DNA of 64,000 nucleotides. It comes from Parietaria judaica. Lineage: Eukaryota; Streptophyta; Magnoliopsida; Rosales; Urticaceae. The notes beneath the pieces were generated by a model that saw only the letters and a program-made list of their open reading frames with translations, was not told the origin of the DNA and searched no databases. The translations under genes were made by a program, and so were the position numbers. The stretch covers positions 27,574,420 to 27,638,419 of the forward strand of contig OX940865.1 in assembly GCA_954871525.1 (NCBI GenBank), given 5' to 3'. Shown here one piece after another: positions 36,968 through 48,600 of the stretch; the stretch's first letter is position 1, and the number at the start of each line of letters is the position of its first letter.

Positions 36968-37101
36968 GTCTTTCGTGCACTAGCACGGAGAAAAACTAAA
37001 GTCGTGCTTGTCCAAGCTAGGCGATATCAGAAATGCTTTCAACCAAGCCTTGAAAGCTGGCATGGAGCAACTCATCACCAGTCTTGCGCCCTGGATCCTA
37101 C
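36968..37101 (+). pseudogene. COG4-like exon fragment, left of the solo LTR
   Basis: After a CTCTAG acceptor the sequence reads GEKLKSCLSKLGDIRNAF and then NQALKAGMEQLITSLAPW. This matches the central part of COG4, a subunit of the conserved oligomeric Golgi tethering complex. A stop or frame slip lies near 36,980. It breaks off at 37,101 where the LTR begins and resumes at 40,216. Intron-like sequence on the left suggests genomic, not cDNA, origin. Confidence 0.7.
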
Positions 37102-40100
37102 TGTAATACCCATATGTCATCTCTTATGTTTAAGAACGACTATGAATTAATGTTTGTTTTTATGTGTTATTTACTTCATGTTTTACAAACAATGGAGTGT
37201 TAAAGTTAATTTCGGGCATATAAATTCGTTATATTCAATTAATATTTTGTTGCGTATATGGATTTGTTACCTATTTATGGATATATATATATATATACCT
37301 TCAAATCATGGTTATATATCATGCATGGAAAGATATTAATCATTATTAATTAAATATATGTATCTATACTCTTGTATACATATACTTTATTTTTATGTAT
37401 GAGGTTCTTGCATGTAATTAAGGAGAGATGTAAAGTTTGATTGATATATATATATTAATTTATATATATATATATATGTATTTTTATATGTAGAACTTTT
37501 GAAAAGTTTACTCTAAGAGTACGTTTGAAACTTGAAAGTAGTATTTCTTTATAGGCATAAGTACCTAGAGTTTTAAATTCATAAGAAAACTCTATTGAGG
37601 AAAAAGTTCCAAGCTTTTCTAGTAGTGAGAAAAACAAGTATGTATCCGAGCTTGTGGTATGTCAACATTTTTCAAGACAAAGTTTATGGTCAATAGTCTT
37701 ATTTTGGGGTAGCTTTCAGACCTTTTCCAAATGCCAAAGAGCCATAACCCCAATGCAGGTTCTTCCAAATGCCAAAGAGCCATAACCCCAATGCAGGTTC
37801 TTCCAAATGCCAAAGAGCCATAACCCCAATACGTGAACCTGCAGCTCTGTTTCAAGAGCTTTATGAAAAGCTTAGGTGACCCAGTGTTGTGTAAAGATAA
37901 GGTTTATACAAATTGGTATAATCCTCAGTAGCTACTGTACGATAGTAGCTACTGTACGATGTAAGAATGCCTCGTTTACCTCCCTTGTTCTTTGTTTTAA
38001 ACCCTACTCACCTTCCCATTTCACTACGTTGCCTTCAACACCTCATGTTCTTCGTATGGTCTTAAACACCTTGACCTTCATCACTTTCACCACCTCTCAA
38101 ATCTGAAAGACCGCCAACACTGTGTTCACCGGCAAGAACGGAAACTTGCCGGCGACATACCAACGACGTTCGAAGCTTGCCGACGAGAGCCGGAGTACTA
38201 CCGACGACGTTCGAAGTGCGCCGACGACACCCAGAAGCACCGCGCCTACGTGGACCGAAGCTCACCGACGAATTTCGGTACACTTCTCATGGAGTTATCA
38301 TGTGTCGTAGATGTTCTTAGACTTTCCGAGTGATAGGCAATGAGTCGTGTTTGCGAGAAGAAGCTTACGTCCTCTTAGGTCTAGGTTCTCATAAGCACCC
38401 TCCGTTTTGTTCTCGGTGTAGTGTTAGTGTAAGAGAGCTTGTATATCAAGCTTGTTTTACACAACTCTCAAACAAGATTCTAAGTATAAGTGTTTATGCT
38501 TTAAGTGCAAGTTAAAAGAAAGAGTCCGATAAAAAAAATATATAGGTATAATATATATTTATACACATATTTGTTAAAGGTAATATGTGCATGTTTATGT
38601 TTATGAAGGTAAGATAACAAGGAAAATCTTTTAGTATCAGAGATATTTTATATTTATATATATATATATATAACGTGTATATTTTTATATTCGACATAGA
38701 TATTTTATACGACATGAAGTCCTTTTCAAAACAGTAGTAAAAAATAAAAATGGTATTATTATTAGTTTTAATAAGAAGACATATATATCTACATATATTA
38801 AATATTATATATATAATTATATAATACAAAATAGTTTATTTGACTTATCAGAGGAGAGGAGTGTAGGTACTAGGTAGCTATATGTAGTAGTATTGGTTTA
38901 CCGAAAGTGTACATACATATTATTACTAATTTCAGGATATATATATATATATACACATATAATTGTAAATATCTTTTTATATACAAAAATAATATAAGCA
39001 TTATTGATGAGTCTGTATCTGATATCTTTAGTAACATCACAAAGTATATCTATTTATATATATATATATATGTGTTTAGGAATTAAGTGTATTCAACTTT
39101 CAAGAATGATTTGTGTCTTAGAGTCAGAATAAAGAAAAATAATCGCTTAAGGTTAGAGGGTTCAAAGATAGTGTCGGTTATTGAGTCTTAGACGCATTAA
39201 AAATTATATGAGACTTTATGAAGTGTTTAGAATCTGATATTTAGAATAAATATCAGGGATTGTGACTCCGTGAGCAACAACTTGCTTCGATAGGACTATT
39301 TGCAAGTTAAGGTACGTATAAGTACTCACCTACATCATGATAATAATATTGTATGTCTATGTATGGTTGATATGTTTCGTATGATTGTTGCTTGTATGTG
39401 ATTGTATGTATGTGATATTGGTTGTTTAAGTATGACGATATGATATGAGAATGATATGTCTATTTTATGATAAAAATATATACGTAAATATATGATTTTA
39501 CAAGAAATGTTTTAAAGGCGTCGTACCAGAGACGACTAAGGTCTCCCTATGATATGTTATGATACCGCGCGAATGGTTCGGTTTGGGTAGCTCCCCCGAC
39601 CTCCCGTTGGTTGCGCGCAAAGGTAAGTACGTAGGGCCCAAAATTATGTTATGAATATGACTATAAATATTATGATATGTTATAACATTGTATGCTATGT
39701 TTGTGTACTTTTGATATGATGTTGTACAAATGTTACGACATCAGATAAATATATGATTTATAAGTTATTAATTTATTGTGAGCTATATTGTACGTACTGG
39801 GCGTTAGCTCATTATAGTTGTGATGTAGATTCAGGGAAGAAACTAGCTGGAAATTAGAAGCGGATGGAGCGGAACCATCATCGTGGCATATACAGTGCAT
39901 AGTGGTGGAACTGATCGTTGAGATTTCCCTTCCGCAAATTATCATTTTCACCTTTATTTTAGAAATTATTTTCAAACTTCAGTGGAGGATTATCTTTATG
40001 AACCTAAGTATTGTAATATCGATACTTTGTCATTTGGTTTTAATTTGTTCGTTATGTTTCACGGATATTTACGAGGACTCGTTTTAAAACATGTTTAAGG

Positions 40101-40215
40101 TACTCCTTATTAAAAAAAAAAAATCATGACAAGTTTGGAATTAGATTTTCTTATAAACCGAAAATTTTATAAGTTTAAGATTAAGATGTAGCGACCAAAA
40201 AAGTGGGTCGTTACA
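37102..40215 (+). mobile_element. Solo LTR, 3.1 kb, probably Ty3/gypsy type
   Basis: It begins TGTAATACCC and ends GGGTCGTTACA, with TG...CA termini that are partly inverted copies of each other. The 5-bp duplication CCTAC lies at 37097-37101 and 40216-40220. The interior has no gag or pol coding, as expected for one LTR left by recombination. It contains a 38-bp triplicate (37,722-37,835) and a GC-rich patch near 39,560-39,640. Long LTRs with these ends are typical of some plant chromoviruses, but the lineage is a guess. Confidence 0.82.
37722..37835. repeat. 38-bp tandem repeat, three copies
   Basis: TTCCAAATGCCAAAGAGCC followed by ATAACCCCAATGCAGGTTC occurs three times in a row with almost no differences. 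It lies inside the solo LTR. Confidence 0.85.
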
Positions 40216-40580
40216 CCTACTGCTCGTCGACAATGTCGAGACCATCAACTATGAGCTTTCCGAGGATGATTATGGTGAAAACGATATCAGCGACAAGGTC
40301 CAGTGGCCCGTCCATGCTGTCAAGTCAAGTGTGATGTGGCCCAAACCCTATATAACCATCAAGAACTACTTGTCCTTCGTTGACTTAATCATCGTCTTGA
40401 TCGCGTCGAGGCTCAACCTGATTATGATGCAGAAATCGCGCAGCGTGCTCGGAGAGATACATGTCGATCGGGACATTCAGGCCTTGTAGAGCCATTTCGA
40501 AGAGATGACTTAGTCGAGGATTACAGCTACATTTAGTCGCGCAAAGCATAACACCCTTCTTAAAATCTGAAGAACACCTT
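40216..40580 (+). pseudogene. COG4-like exon fragment, right of the solo LTR
   Basis: It continues the COG4 match: LLVDNVETINYELSEDDY, GENDIS, NYLSFVDLIIVLIASRL, IMMQKSRSVLGEI and HVDRDIQAL. In-frame stops follow (after QAL and after EMT) and similarity fades near 40,560. The frame runs on from the left fragment if the LTR and one CCTAC are ignored, so the LTR inserted into an already separate COG4 segment or helped to inactivate it. The full gene is not in this window. Confidence 0.75.
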
Positions 40581-41319
40581 GAAGTTGTAAACTGGAAATG
40601 TATCTGTACAAAAGAGAAAGTTTAACTCAATGTTTTTTAATTGCAGATTTAAGCCTGAAGCATCTTTTTCTTGTGAATTATGCCTTGTAGGGAATAAATT
40701 GAATCAGGGGGTATGCGGAAAAAAAGGCATGAATATTTTGGTGAATGAATGAACAATGAACACTACTAGTTTTCGAATTTTAAAACATTCATGCATAAGT
40801 ATTGATTTTTACCTACTTTCATCACTAGATAATGAATTTTTCCCTTTAATTTTATACTTCACTATTTTAATTTTTATAAAATTCAAAATCGCCCTTTATT
40901 CATAAATATTAAATTTTCTACTTATAAACAATCAATTTTAATTTTGATACATGTATATGTGTATAAGAAATGAAAATATTACCAACAGTCAATTTAGGAA
41001 TTTACTGTTTTTGTAATTAGCTAAAAATTAGAAAAATAGAGGCCGGTTAGTGTTGTGTCAAAGTACACTTAGAGAGTATATTTTCCCAAAATACTTACAA
41101 GTTTAGATCACAACTAATAACAAAATCGGTCTGTAAAATGCGACGCTGGCCGGTTACCAGGATGTGGCCCCGGCCCGGTTTTTAATCATAGCATTCAATT
41201 TGTTTTGTTCGATTCAAGGCTCGAAAACGGATGCGGGTTACAAGCTTTAACATTAAATATAAAAAAGCTTTTTTCTCTATATTATCGATCTTGATCAAAG
41301 TAAATTGATTGAAGTATGA
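40581..41319. other. Spacer and F-box E 3' flank
   Basis: About 40,860-40,990 (AAAATCGCCCTTTATTCATA, CTTATAAACAATC) matches F-box flanks near 32,300. About 41,155-41,330 has an inverted copy at 63,050-63,245. No gene is seen. Confidence 0.45.
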
Positions 41320-42592
41320 TCAATAGTTACATAATTCATATTCTTCAAAAAAAGAAACAATTTGCCGCAGAAAATTCTTGCGATTTCTGTCAACATTCTC
41401 GATCTCCGCCTTCAAGTCAACTAATTGCTCATCCGACTCGAACCAAAACACTTCCTCAATGTTATCGGTGAGATTCCAACTCTTCATGACCCGATTCTCC
41501 AACGCACCGCCGCTTCCGATCCGAAAGCACATGACGCTGCCACCGTACCTGAAAACGACCATGTCGCTGCATGGCATAGCCAACGGTACAACCCGGCCCA
41601 AACAGCCTAAGTTCAGGCTCAATCTCATTCTCTTGAACCATGTCTCGACGCCTTTTTTCCGGCCACACTTCAACACCAAAATCTCCATGTCCGTGCATAG
41701 ATGCGACATGAATACCGCTCCGAGCTTCCCCTCATACTCCAAAAGGCTCGGCCTCTCGCTGGAGAGTGTCGACGTCGGCACCGCCTTCATGTTCCAGCTC
41801 TCAGCCGCCCAGTCAAATGCGAGAATCCTCCCTTCCGAGGTTCGGGTGTAGAAGAATCCGCCGACGGAGACAACCGGCTCGAGTAACTTCTCGCAAAATT
41901 GATACCTGATCAATGGGGTATAATTAATTTATCAACAGTGGAATATCATCAGTGGCGGAATCAAGGTTACAAATCTCGATATAGAAATCGTTTTCGAAAT
42001 GGCATTTAATAAAAATCTTGCCCTGAGTTCTTCGGGAGCGTCCTCCACCGCCACGTCGCTGAGTCGAAAACCTCGCAACGGTAGCAAATGTTACACGGCG
42101 ACTGGCTGTACGGTTTAAAAAACCGGACGATCTTGTCATGGCGAATTTCACCGCTGAGGTTAACCAAATCCTCGGCCGCGGAATCTCATGCCCTTGCCGT
42201 GCGGCGGGCTTGAAGACGAAGAACATGGCCGACCATTTGCAGAGAATCAAACCTTGCTTCGTCACCGCTTCGACCTTGTTGAGATTTAAAGGGAAAAATA
42301 GACGGACTAGACGGAGTTTTCTCGTGTCGCGGGTCTTCAACCACCGGGTTTGGTCGAACCAATCGCAGTTCCGGGGGAAGAAGCCAGAGACGATCTCCGC
42401 TCTCTTGTGGCGCTTCTCGGCGAAGGTCCACTCGTACGTCGCCTTGTTAACGTGCTTGCACACTACTCGGCTTGTCGCGATCGTCTCCGGCGACGCCCTC
42501 GTCAGAATCTCGTCGACGATAATGTGCATCGGTAGGTTACTCCTTGTCGAGCTCGAGCCCTTGGGAACGGAGAAACACTCGAGATATTTCAT
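41320..42592 (-). pseudogene. F-box protein E, decayed
   Basis: The F-box (LPMHIIVDEILTRASPETIATSRVVCKHVN) and the associated region (VEAVTKQGLILCKW, FFVFKPAARQGHEIPRPRIW, then CEVFDSATW, VVSVGGFFYTRTSEGRILAFDW, LLEYEGKLGAVFMSHLC and FESDEQLVDLKAE) match genes A-D. After KFAM (about 42,140) a small deletion at a repeated CCATGAC shifts the frame, so HDKIVRFF and CEVFD lie in another frame. The intron acceptor has ATTA where the paralogs have CTAG before TACCCC, and the donor would be GC instead of GT. It is probably a pseudogene; downstream alternative splicing cannot be excluded. Confidence 0.72.
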
Positions 42593-42771
42593 GTGTAAGC
42601 CTTAGAGAGCAATAATCAACGACATAATATGAATATAAATCAAACGAAGAAAAATACGAGAAGTCGGTGATCAAGCGAATTGACATGGTAATTAAGATTA
42701 AAAAGGAAACTTGCGAAAGAATTAAGGGAAGTTTCAAGTAGAAGATAAAAAGAGAAACGTGATTATAAATA

Positions 42772-43240
42772 GGGTTAATGACGGCAAAAATACTCAAAGT
42801 TTGGTCAAAGAACTCTTCGGGTACCCAAAGTTTAAAAGTAGTGGCAAAAATACCTAAAGTCATATTTGGAGAGTTGACCACTTCATTCTTGTAACGCCAT
42901 TAACTTACCCAATAACTCTGGCCATGTGGAAAAATCTGTTTCGTTAAGTGTAATCGTTAGAGGTTTAGTTAGTTGTATTAAATAGTATTACTTAGGGGTT
43001 TAATTCGTTGTTTTCTCGTAAACGAGGCTAATGTGGGCTTGTCAACGTGGAAAAAATTGTTCTGTCGGCAACCCATGTTTGTCCGCGTGGTCAGAGTTAA
43101 CATGTAAATTAACGGTGTTACGAGATTGGAGTGGTCAACTCCCCAAATATGACTTTGGGTATTTTTACCACTATTTTTAAACTTTGAATACTCGAAGGGT
43201 TCTTTGACCAAACTTTAGATATTTTTGCCATCATTAACCC
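42772..43240. mobile_element. Foldback Mutator-like element, copy 4 (469 bp)
   Basis: The ends GGGTTAATGACGGCAAAAAT and ATTTTTGCCATCATTAACCC are inverted repeats. The 9-bp duplication TTATAAATA is perfect (42763-42771, 43241-43249). Arms of about 130 bp carry GGCAAAAATACCTAAAG-type repeats. It lies about 180 bp upstream of the decayed F-box gene E. Confidence 0.88.
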
Positions 43241-43249
43241 TTATAAATA

Positions 43250-44704
43250 GCAATTTTGTATATTATTTTATTTATTTTTTAGATACGAGAATGTAGATTG
43301 TTGGCACTCAATAAGTACTGGGCTTCAATTAAAAAAAAGTATTGGGCTTTTTTATTATTTTTCAGTCTGGGTCTGACTTTATGGCTTTTCAAAATCAGTT
43401 TGTTTTTTTTTTTTTCTTCTAGGTCACGGTTCCAAAAAAGTTCAATTGTAAATTGAATTAGGAATTGGGCCGCGATCGGGTTGAAAATTAGCCAAAATCT
43501 GATTGTCCAGACATGGTTAGGGCCGATTCACTTCGTTTTGCTTAGGTTCGGTCACGGTTCGCTTTGATTTGATTTGCTTCGGTTCGGTCACGTTCACTTC
43601 AATTTGCTTTGGTTCGGCCATGGTTTAGGCTGTTTAGGTCACGATTCGGTTCGGTTAAGTATATTTGCCAATCTCAATTCCCAATTTCAAAAATAAAATA
43701 AAAACAGGTGTTGTGACAGGAAGGAGTTTTAAAGCTCCAAGGAAACCGAAGCTGGGCGAAAAGTGTCAAAAATCCCGGCTCCCGATCTCACTTATAGATC
43801 AAACAAGCCACGTCAATTCAAGTTAACAAACTTTAGTCAACCATTGACGGAACCCATCTTTTAGTTACTGCGCCGCTATTAAATAGATTTAGACCCACAC
43901 CACGGATAAAGTTTAGGAACTTATGCCTTAATAAACTCTATTTAATAACTACTCATTCAAATACGAAGGTTTAATATTTTTGAGAGACAAAAATATTAAA
44001 AAAATGATATTAAGGCTAAGATATATCCTAAAGTCCGTTCTCGTAAAAAGAAAGAATTGTAACAAGACAATAAGCCCCTTTCCGTCCGAATGATCGAACC
44101 AAGGGAATGACTGTAAGCCCGTTCTCATAAAAAGAATTGTAGCAAGACCAATTGACTCCGGGCTGGGGCGGGGGGCTGGTGGGCCCCACCACCACTCGGC
44201 CCGTGGAGTCTACCCGTTGCCGGGACTACGTCTCTGTAGTCTGGGCCCAGGGACTTTCCTGGGTGGAGCCCAAAGACTTGGTGGCCCAATCACCCAAACT
44301 TGCTACGTTGTTATCCGTTAATGATTGATTATTCTATCTATGTATATATGTTCTCGAAGTTACTCTCTCTCTCATCGATCCAAGCTGCGATTTCTTTGAT
44401 CCGGTTCGTGGATCTGTGTTCGTGTTTGTGATTTTGTGTGGTAATTGAACGATATGTCTATTTTGTGTCAAATTTTTAAAAAAAATGCCAATTGTGTGTA
44501 TATTTTACTCTAACAAATGGGCATTTCTTAAAAGATTTAACATAAAATTGGGCATTTTGTACCATTTCCTTAAAATATATTATATTGTTGATGTTTCATA
44601 AAGTCCTTATACGATGAATATATGTACAGTATGCCTATGATTAAGCTCTGAAAATATCAATTAATCTAGGCTTAAACAAATATTAACTTGACATGGACGG
44701 AATT
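43250..44704. other. Spacer with repeated short blocks and a GC-rich patch
   Basis: About 43,285-43,455 has a direct copy at 62,930-63,035. GTTCTCGTAAAAAGAAAGAATTG-type sequence occurs twice (44,035 and 44,120). GGTTCGGTCACGGTTC repeats lie at 43,540-43,660. A GC-rich patch (44,165-44,290) is unexplained. About 44,340-44,700 is similar to 25,865-26,090. No gene is seen. Confidence 0.45.
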
Positions 44705-45080
44705 TGACGCGGATATATGGGTTATTTTAATTTTTATTTATTTGTTTCCATTTTAGTTAGAGAGATTTAGGGAATTAGTTCATCTTTTCTTGCGGTTTAA
44801 ATAGAAAATTGAATAGAAAATTTGTTTGAATAAAAATTGAAGTTTTTGCTCTGAAGAAGTCGAGTTTATTCTCGCATAGACGCATCCTTGTGTTCTTCCA
44901 TAGTCCGCTCTACATCAATTGGTATTAGAGCCAACCGTTTCTGCGCAGATGGCGCCGAAGAAACGGGTCGTTCGAGATGCTTCCGTAAAAGACCTGCATA
45001 GACGTGATGACAACGCATGACTACGCTCTCAATTGCTATCTACATCAGAATTGGACGTCGATCGAGAATAATTGAAACAA
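44705..45080 (+). mobile_element. LTR retrotransposon remnant: LTR, primer site and gag start
   Basis: TTGGTATTAGAGCC at about 44,920 is the primer-binding site for initiator-Met tRNA with one change. The preceding LTR-like part begins TGACGCGG at 44705, exactly where similarity with the duplicated copy at 26,090 breaks, and ends near CTCTACA (44,916). After the primer site an ATG opens MAPKKRVVRDASVKDLHRR, gag-like, with a stop soon after. No 3' LTR was found. Confidence 0.65.
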
Positions 45081-45240
45081 AGGTACAGATCTACGTATTA
45101 CTCTTAATAAAGTGTCGATGTCGGTAAATTGAACTTGCATGGGCATACCCTCTTAGAGTGTTATGATGGTAATTATGTATACAAAGAAATTAAGTATATA
45201 ATTCAAAGCTTTGATGTAATTAGTAATATATTGGTTTATT

Positions 45241-45687
45241 GAATTCAAGGCTGCAATACCAAACGTGATATTAATAAAAGAAGAACAAATAATTTTATTA
45301 TAAACGAATGATTACGAAATTCAATTTCAACTCGTAATCAACCAAAAATTTAAAAACCTAAATTAGAACATTGAATAATGAAAATTTAAATAAAAAAAAA
45401 AACAAAATTTCATGATGGCACGCTATACAAACGTGTACTCTCATATACGGTAGCTTCATATCGGGATGGGGTACCGGGCTTTTAGTCTCTTTTTTTCCGG
45501 CACGATCCCGGGTTTTTGATGGCTCTTCTTTCCTTTGTATTTTGAATAAAACGAACTCTGAAATTGCAGATGTATAAAACAACAACAAATAAGTAAATAT
45601 GAAATATATTGTGTTATAAAGATGTTAAATTAATCCTTCAAAAAAAAAAGTTAAATTAAGAACATTGCATACCTTTAACCAGAAAAT
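45241..45687 (-). other. MSL10 3' flank and 3' UTR
   Basis: This is downstream of the MSL10 stop codon on the minus strand. Its copy near 26,130-26,530 lacks the retroelement. It contains GGGGTACCGGGCTTTTAG and a poly-A-rich stretch. Confidence 0.5.
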
Positions 45688-48600
45688 TCACTGCCACGGC
45701 GGAGGAACGGTCGGGTTGGCGGATCCAGCGTAGGTGACGTGGACTTGCTGAGGAAGAAGGCGGTATTGGATCCCGAGCTCCTCGAAGATCCTCTTGAGCT
45801 CCAGCACAAGCTCGGATCTTCGGCTGCTCTTGTCGCCGTAGTTCTGGAAGTTAATCGTGTGTGTAACGTAAAGCCCGATCGTCATCTTGTTCACGTCCAC
45901 GATGTCCTTCACCACCACGCTGTGCCCCGGCCGCCAGTATAGCGGCTTGCTCTCCAAATACCTAAAGTTTTATTTTCTTTATGTGAAATAAGAAATACTA
46001 ATTGTTGTATCGGAAGTACAATAAACTCCGTTTTTCTTTACTTAATGGACAAGTACCCGAAAACGATTCGAGCACAATATAGTTCGCAATTAAGTACGTG
46101 ATAGAGCCGGAATTTCTAATCACTAGAGGAGGGCAAGATGGTCATTTAGTCCTGCACAAGCAGCACAACTAGTCCTTTTATGCTATTAGAGGTGTTTTTG
46201 GTCAATTATTATACCAAGGGCATTTCGGTCATTTACTAGCTTACGTGAACGGGGTTTTTGTCGATCCTACAGCCGCCCGTGCTGTGGAATTTTATGCTTC
46301 GTCTTGTCTTGTCTTGCTTTGCATTGTTTAGTGTTTCTCGGCATCACGTTAGTGAATGCCGGTTGGCCGAATTTTGCGTCGGAAACCGTGTTTGATTCAA
46401 TGTGGAATGAGATATATGCTTTAGAAAGTGAAGTTTCTATACATTGGAATGAATATACAGCGGAAGCTTCTATGAAATAGTCAAGAAAGCAGGATGAACA
46501 TACGCTTTGACTTTGGCCTTCAGCGCTGCAATGGTCTCTATCGACGTCGAGAAGTCAACCGCGAACTCAACGCCGTCGCCCATTTCCGGACTTCTGTAGA
46601 AGTTGCTGATCGCTTTTGTCGCTAGAACAGAGTTCGGGTAGAAAATCTTCTCGTTGTCATATCTCAAGAAAACCGTCGTCAAAATGTTCATCTCTTCTAC
46701 AACCATCTGCAATACAATACGCCATAAAGCGGTATAAAAATGGGGATTTTTTTTTTAATAACAGGAATTCCCGGTCCCAATTTATTTTTTTCTTATTAAT
46801 ATAACTTTGGAAAAAAGGGTAATTCCGGTTCCGGTACCGGTTTTAAATCAGTATTTTTACTGGTTCCGGTTCCCAAAAAACATTTTTTCCAAAACAGATC
46901 CTGTGACGGGAAGGATTTTTAAAGCCCAAGAAACCGGGGAAGGGAGGAAAAAAGGTCAAATCCCGGTTCCGATCTCACTCCTCACTCAAACAAGTTTGGT
47001 TAAAACGCGATCATTGAAAGAAAACGACAACCCAAAGTTAGAGATTTGCCTGAACTCCGTCGACGACACAGCGATCTCCGACGTCAAAAGGGTGCATGAT
47101 GAACACAAATACGATGGCCTCAAAGACGGTCTTGGCAGTGTTACCAAACACGAACACGACAAGAAGAAGCTGCGACGAGACGAACACGAGCACTTGCGTC
47201 GTCAGCAGTTCCATCAGGATTAGCCACACGATAACTATTATGAAAACGACGACCACCGAGGAGATCCTGTTCAGCTCCTCTATGGCCGTTTTCGTGTCGT
47301 TTAACGAATGAACCAGTGATTTTCGCTCGCAATAAACGTTCACCTGCAGAAAAATATGGTAAAGTTGAGAATATTTTCAGATAATGAAATGCAGATTTTA
47401 AGAACAGCGTTCAAAATCGAGCCCCAAAAGAGATAATTCACATCAAGCTCAGAAATCGGGAACCGGGATTTTGACAGTTTTTCCCTCCGGCCCCCGGTTT
47501 CTTCGGAGCTTTAGAAACTCACTCGCTTTCCAGTATCTTAATAAAAAAAATCGGGAAGCTAGATCGGTAAATATACTTACTTAAAACCGGGAATTTGGAT
47601 TCGGATTTAGACTGCCGGAAAAATTTTATTCGGTAAAATTGAAATTTCAATGAAGAAATACGAAACGTGCTAGTGAAATCGGGATCCCCGGGAATTTAAC
47701 GGTTTTTCCTCCTGGACCCGTTTCCTTGGAGTTTTAGAAACTCCTCTGCGTCCCAGTATCTTCGCAAAAATTGTTTTTTCGTTAAAAGGGACCGTAAAGA
47801 TACTGATATAAAAACCCCGTTGGCGAAATTTCACTCGGATTTGGACAGTTTTTCATGAATGAAGATCCGATCTGTATGATATTTCGACGAAGAAAATACG
47901 AAATGCCTACGTATTCGAATCGTAAGAACTCACCAGCCAATTCTTCAAAGACTTCCTCTTAATCTTCCCAGTTTCCACAGCTCCTTCAAACTTTGGAAAC
48001 ACAAGATTAACCTCCTCTTTCTTCAAAAACCGCAAAAGATCTTCTTCCTCAATGTACCTACATTCAATCCGAATTGAAAATCCGTCAAGAAATTTCCATA
48101 AAACCCGAAAAATTCAAGAGACAAAGTTTGCGTTTTTCCTCACTTTTTTCCGGACCGGCTCACGTTCTGAAAGATCCGGTATGCCGCGGCCTGCGCCTCC
48201 CACTCGCTCGTAATCTCCTCCTCCCCCTTCACGCGCTCGTAATCCACATCCCCGTCGTCGTCCTCCAGCGACTCCGCGATCGTGGACAGCCCTGTCTCTC
48301 GGATCACGTCTATCAACCCCTTGATCGTCCACGCCGAGACCTTCTCCTGCTTCATCTTCTTCAGCCGCTCCACGTCGATCACCTCCTCCTTCCCTGCCCG
48401 CTTCTCCTCGCCCTTCTCTTTCTTCAAGTTCTTAAAGCTCAGCCGCCCCGCGTTCGCGGGGCTCCTCCCGGCGCTCTCTGCCATCTCCATCAGCGGCGGC
48501 CCCGACAGCGTCCGCAGCGTGTACTGGTGGAAGAGCGACTCCTGAATCCGGTCGAAGAACCGCGTCGTCTGGAACGACGTCGCCGAGAGCTTCACGAGGA

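Noticed and set aside
37722..37835. Possible CRISPR-like array (38-bp repeats)
   Set aside because: The three units are directly adjacent with no spacers, in plant nuclear DNA; it is an ordinary tandem repeat.
37154..39975. Short open frames within the 3.1 kb LTR
   Set aside because: They are AT-rich, without homology, and inside a solo LTR.
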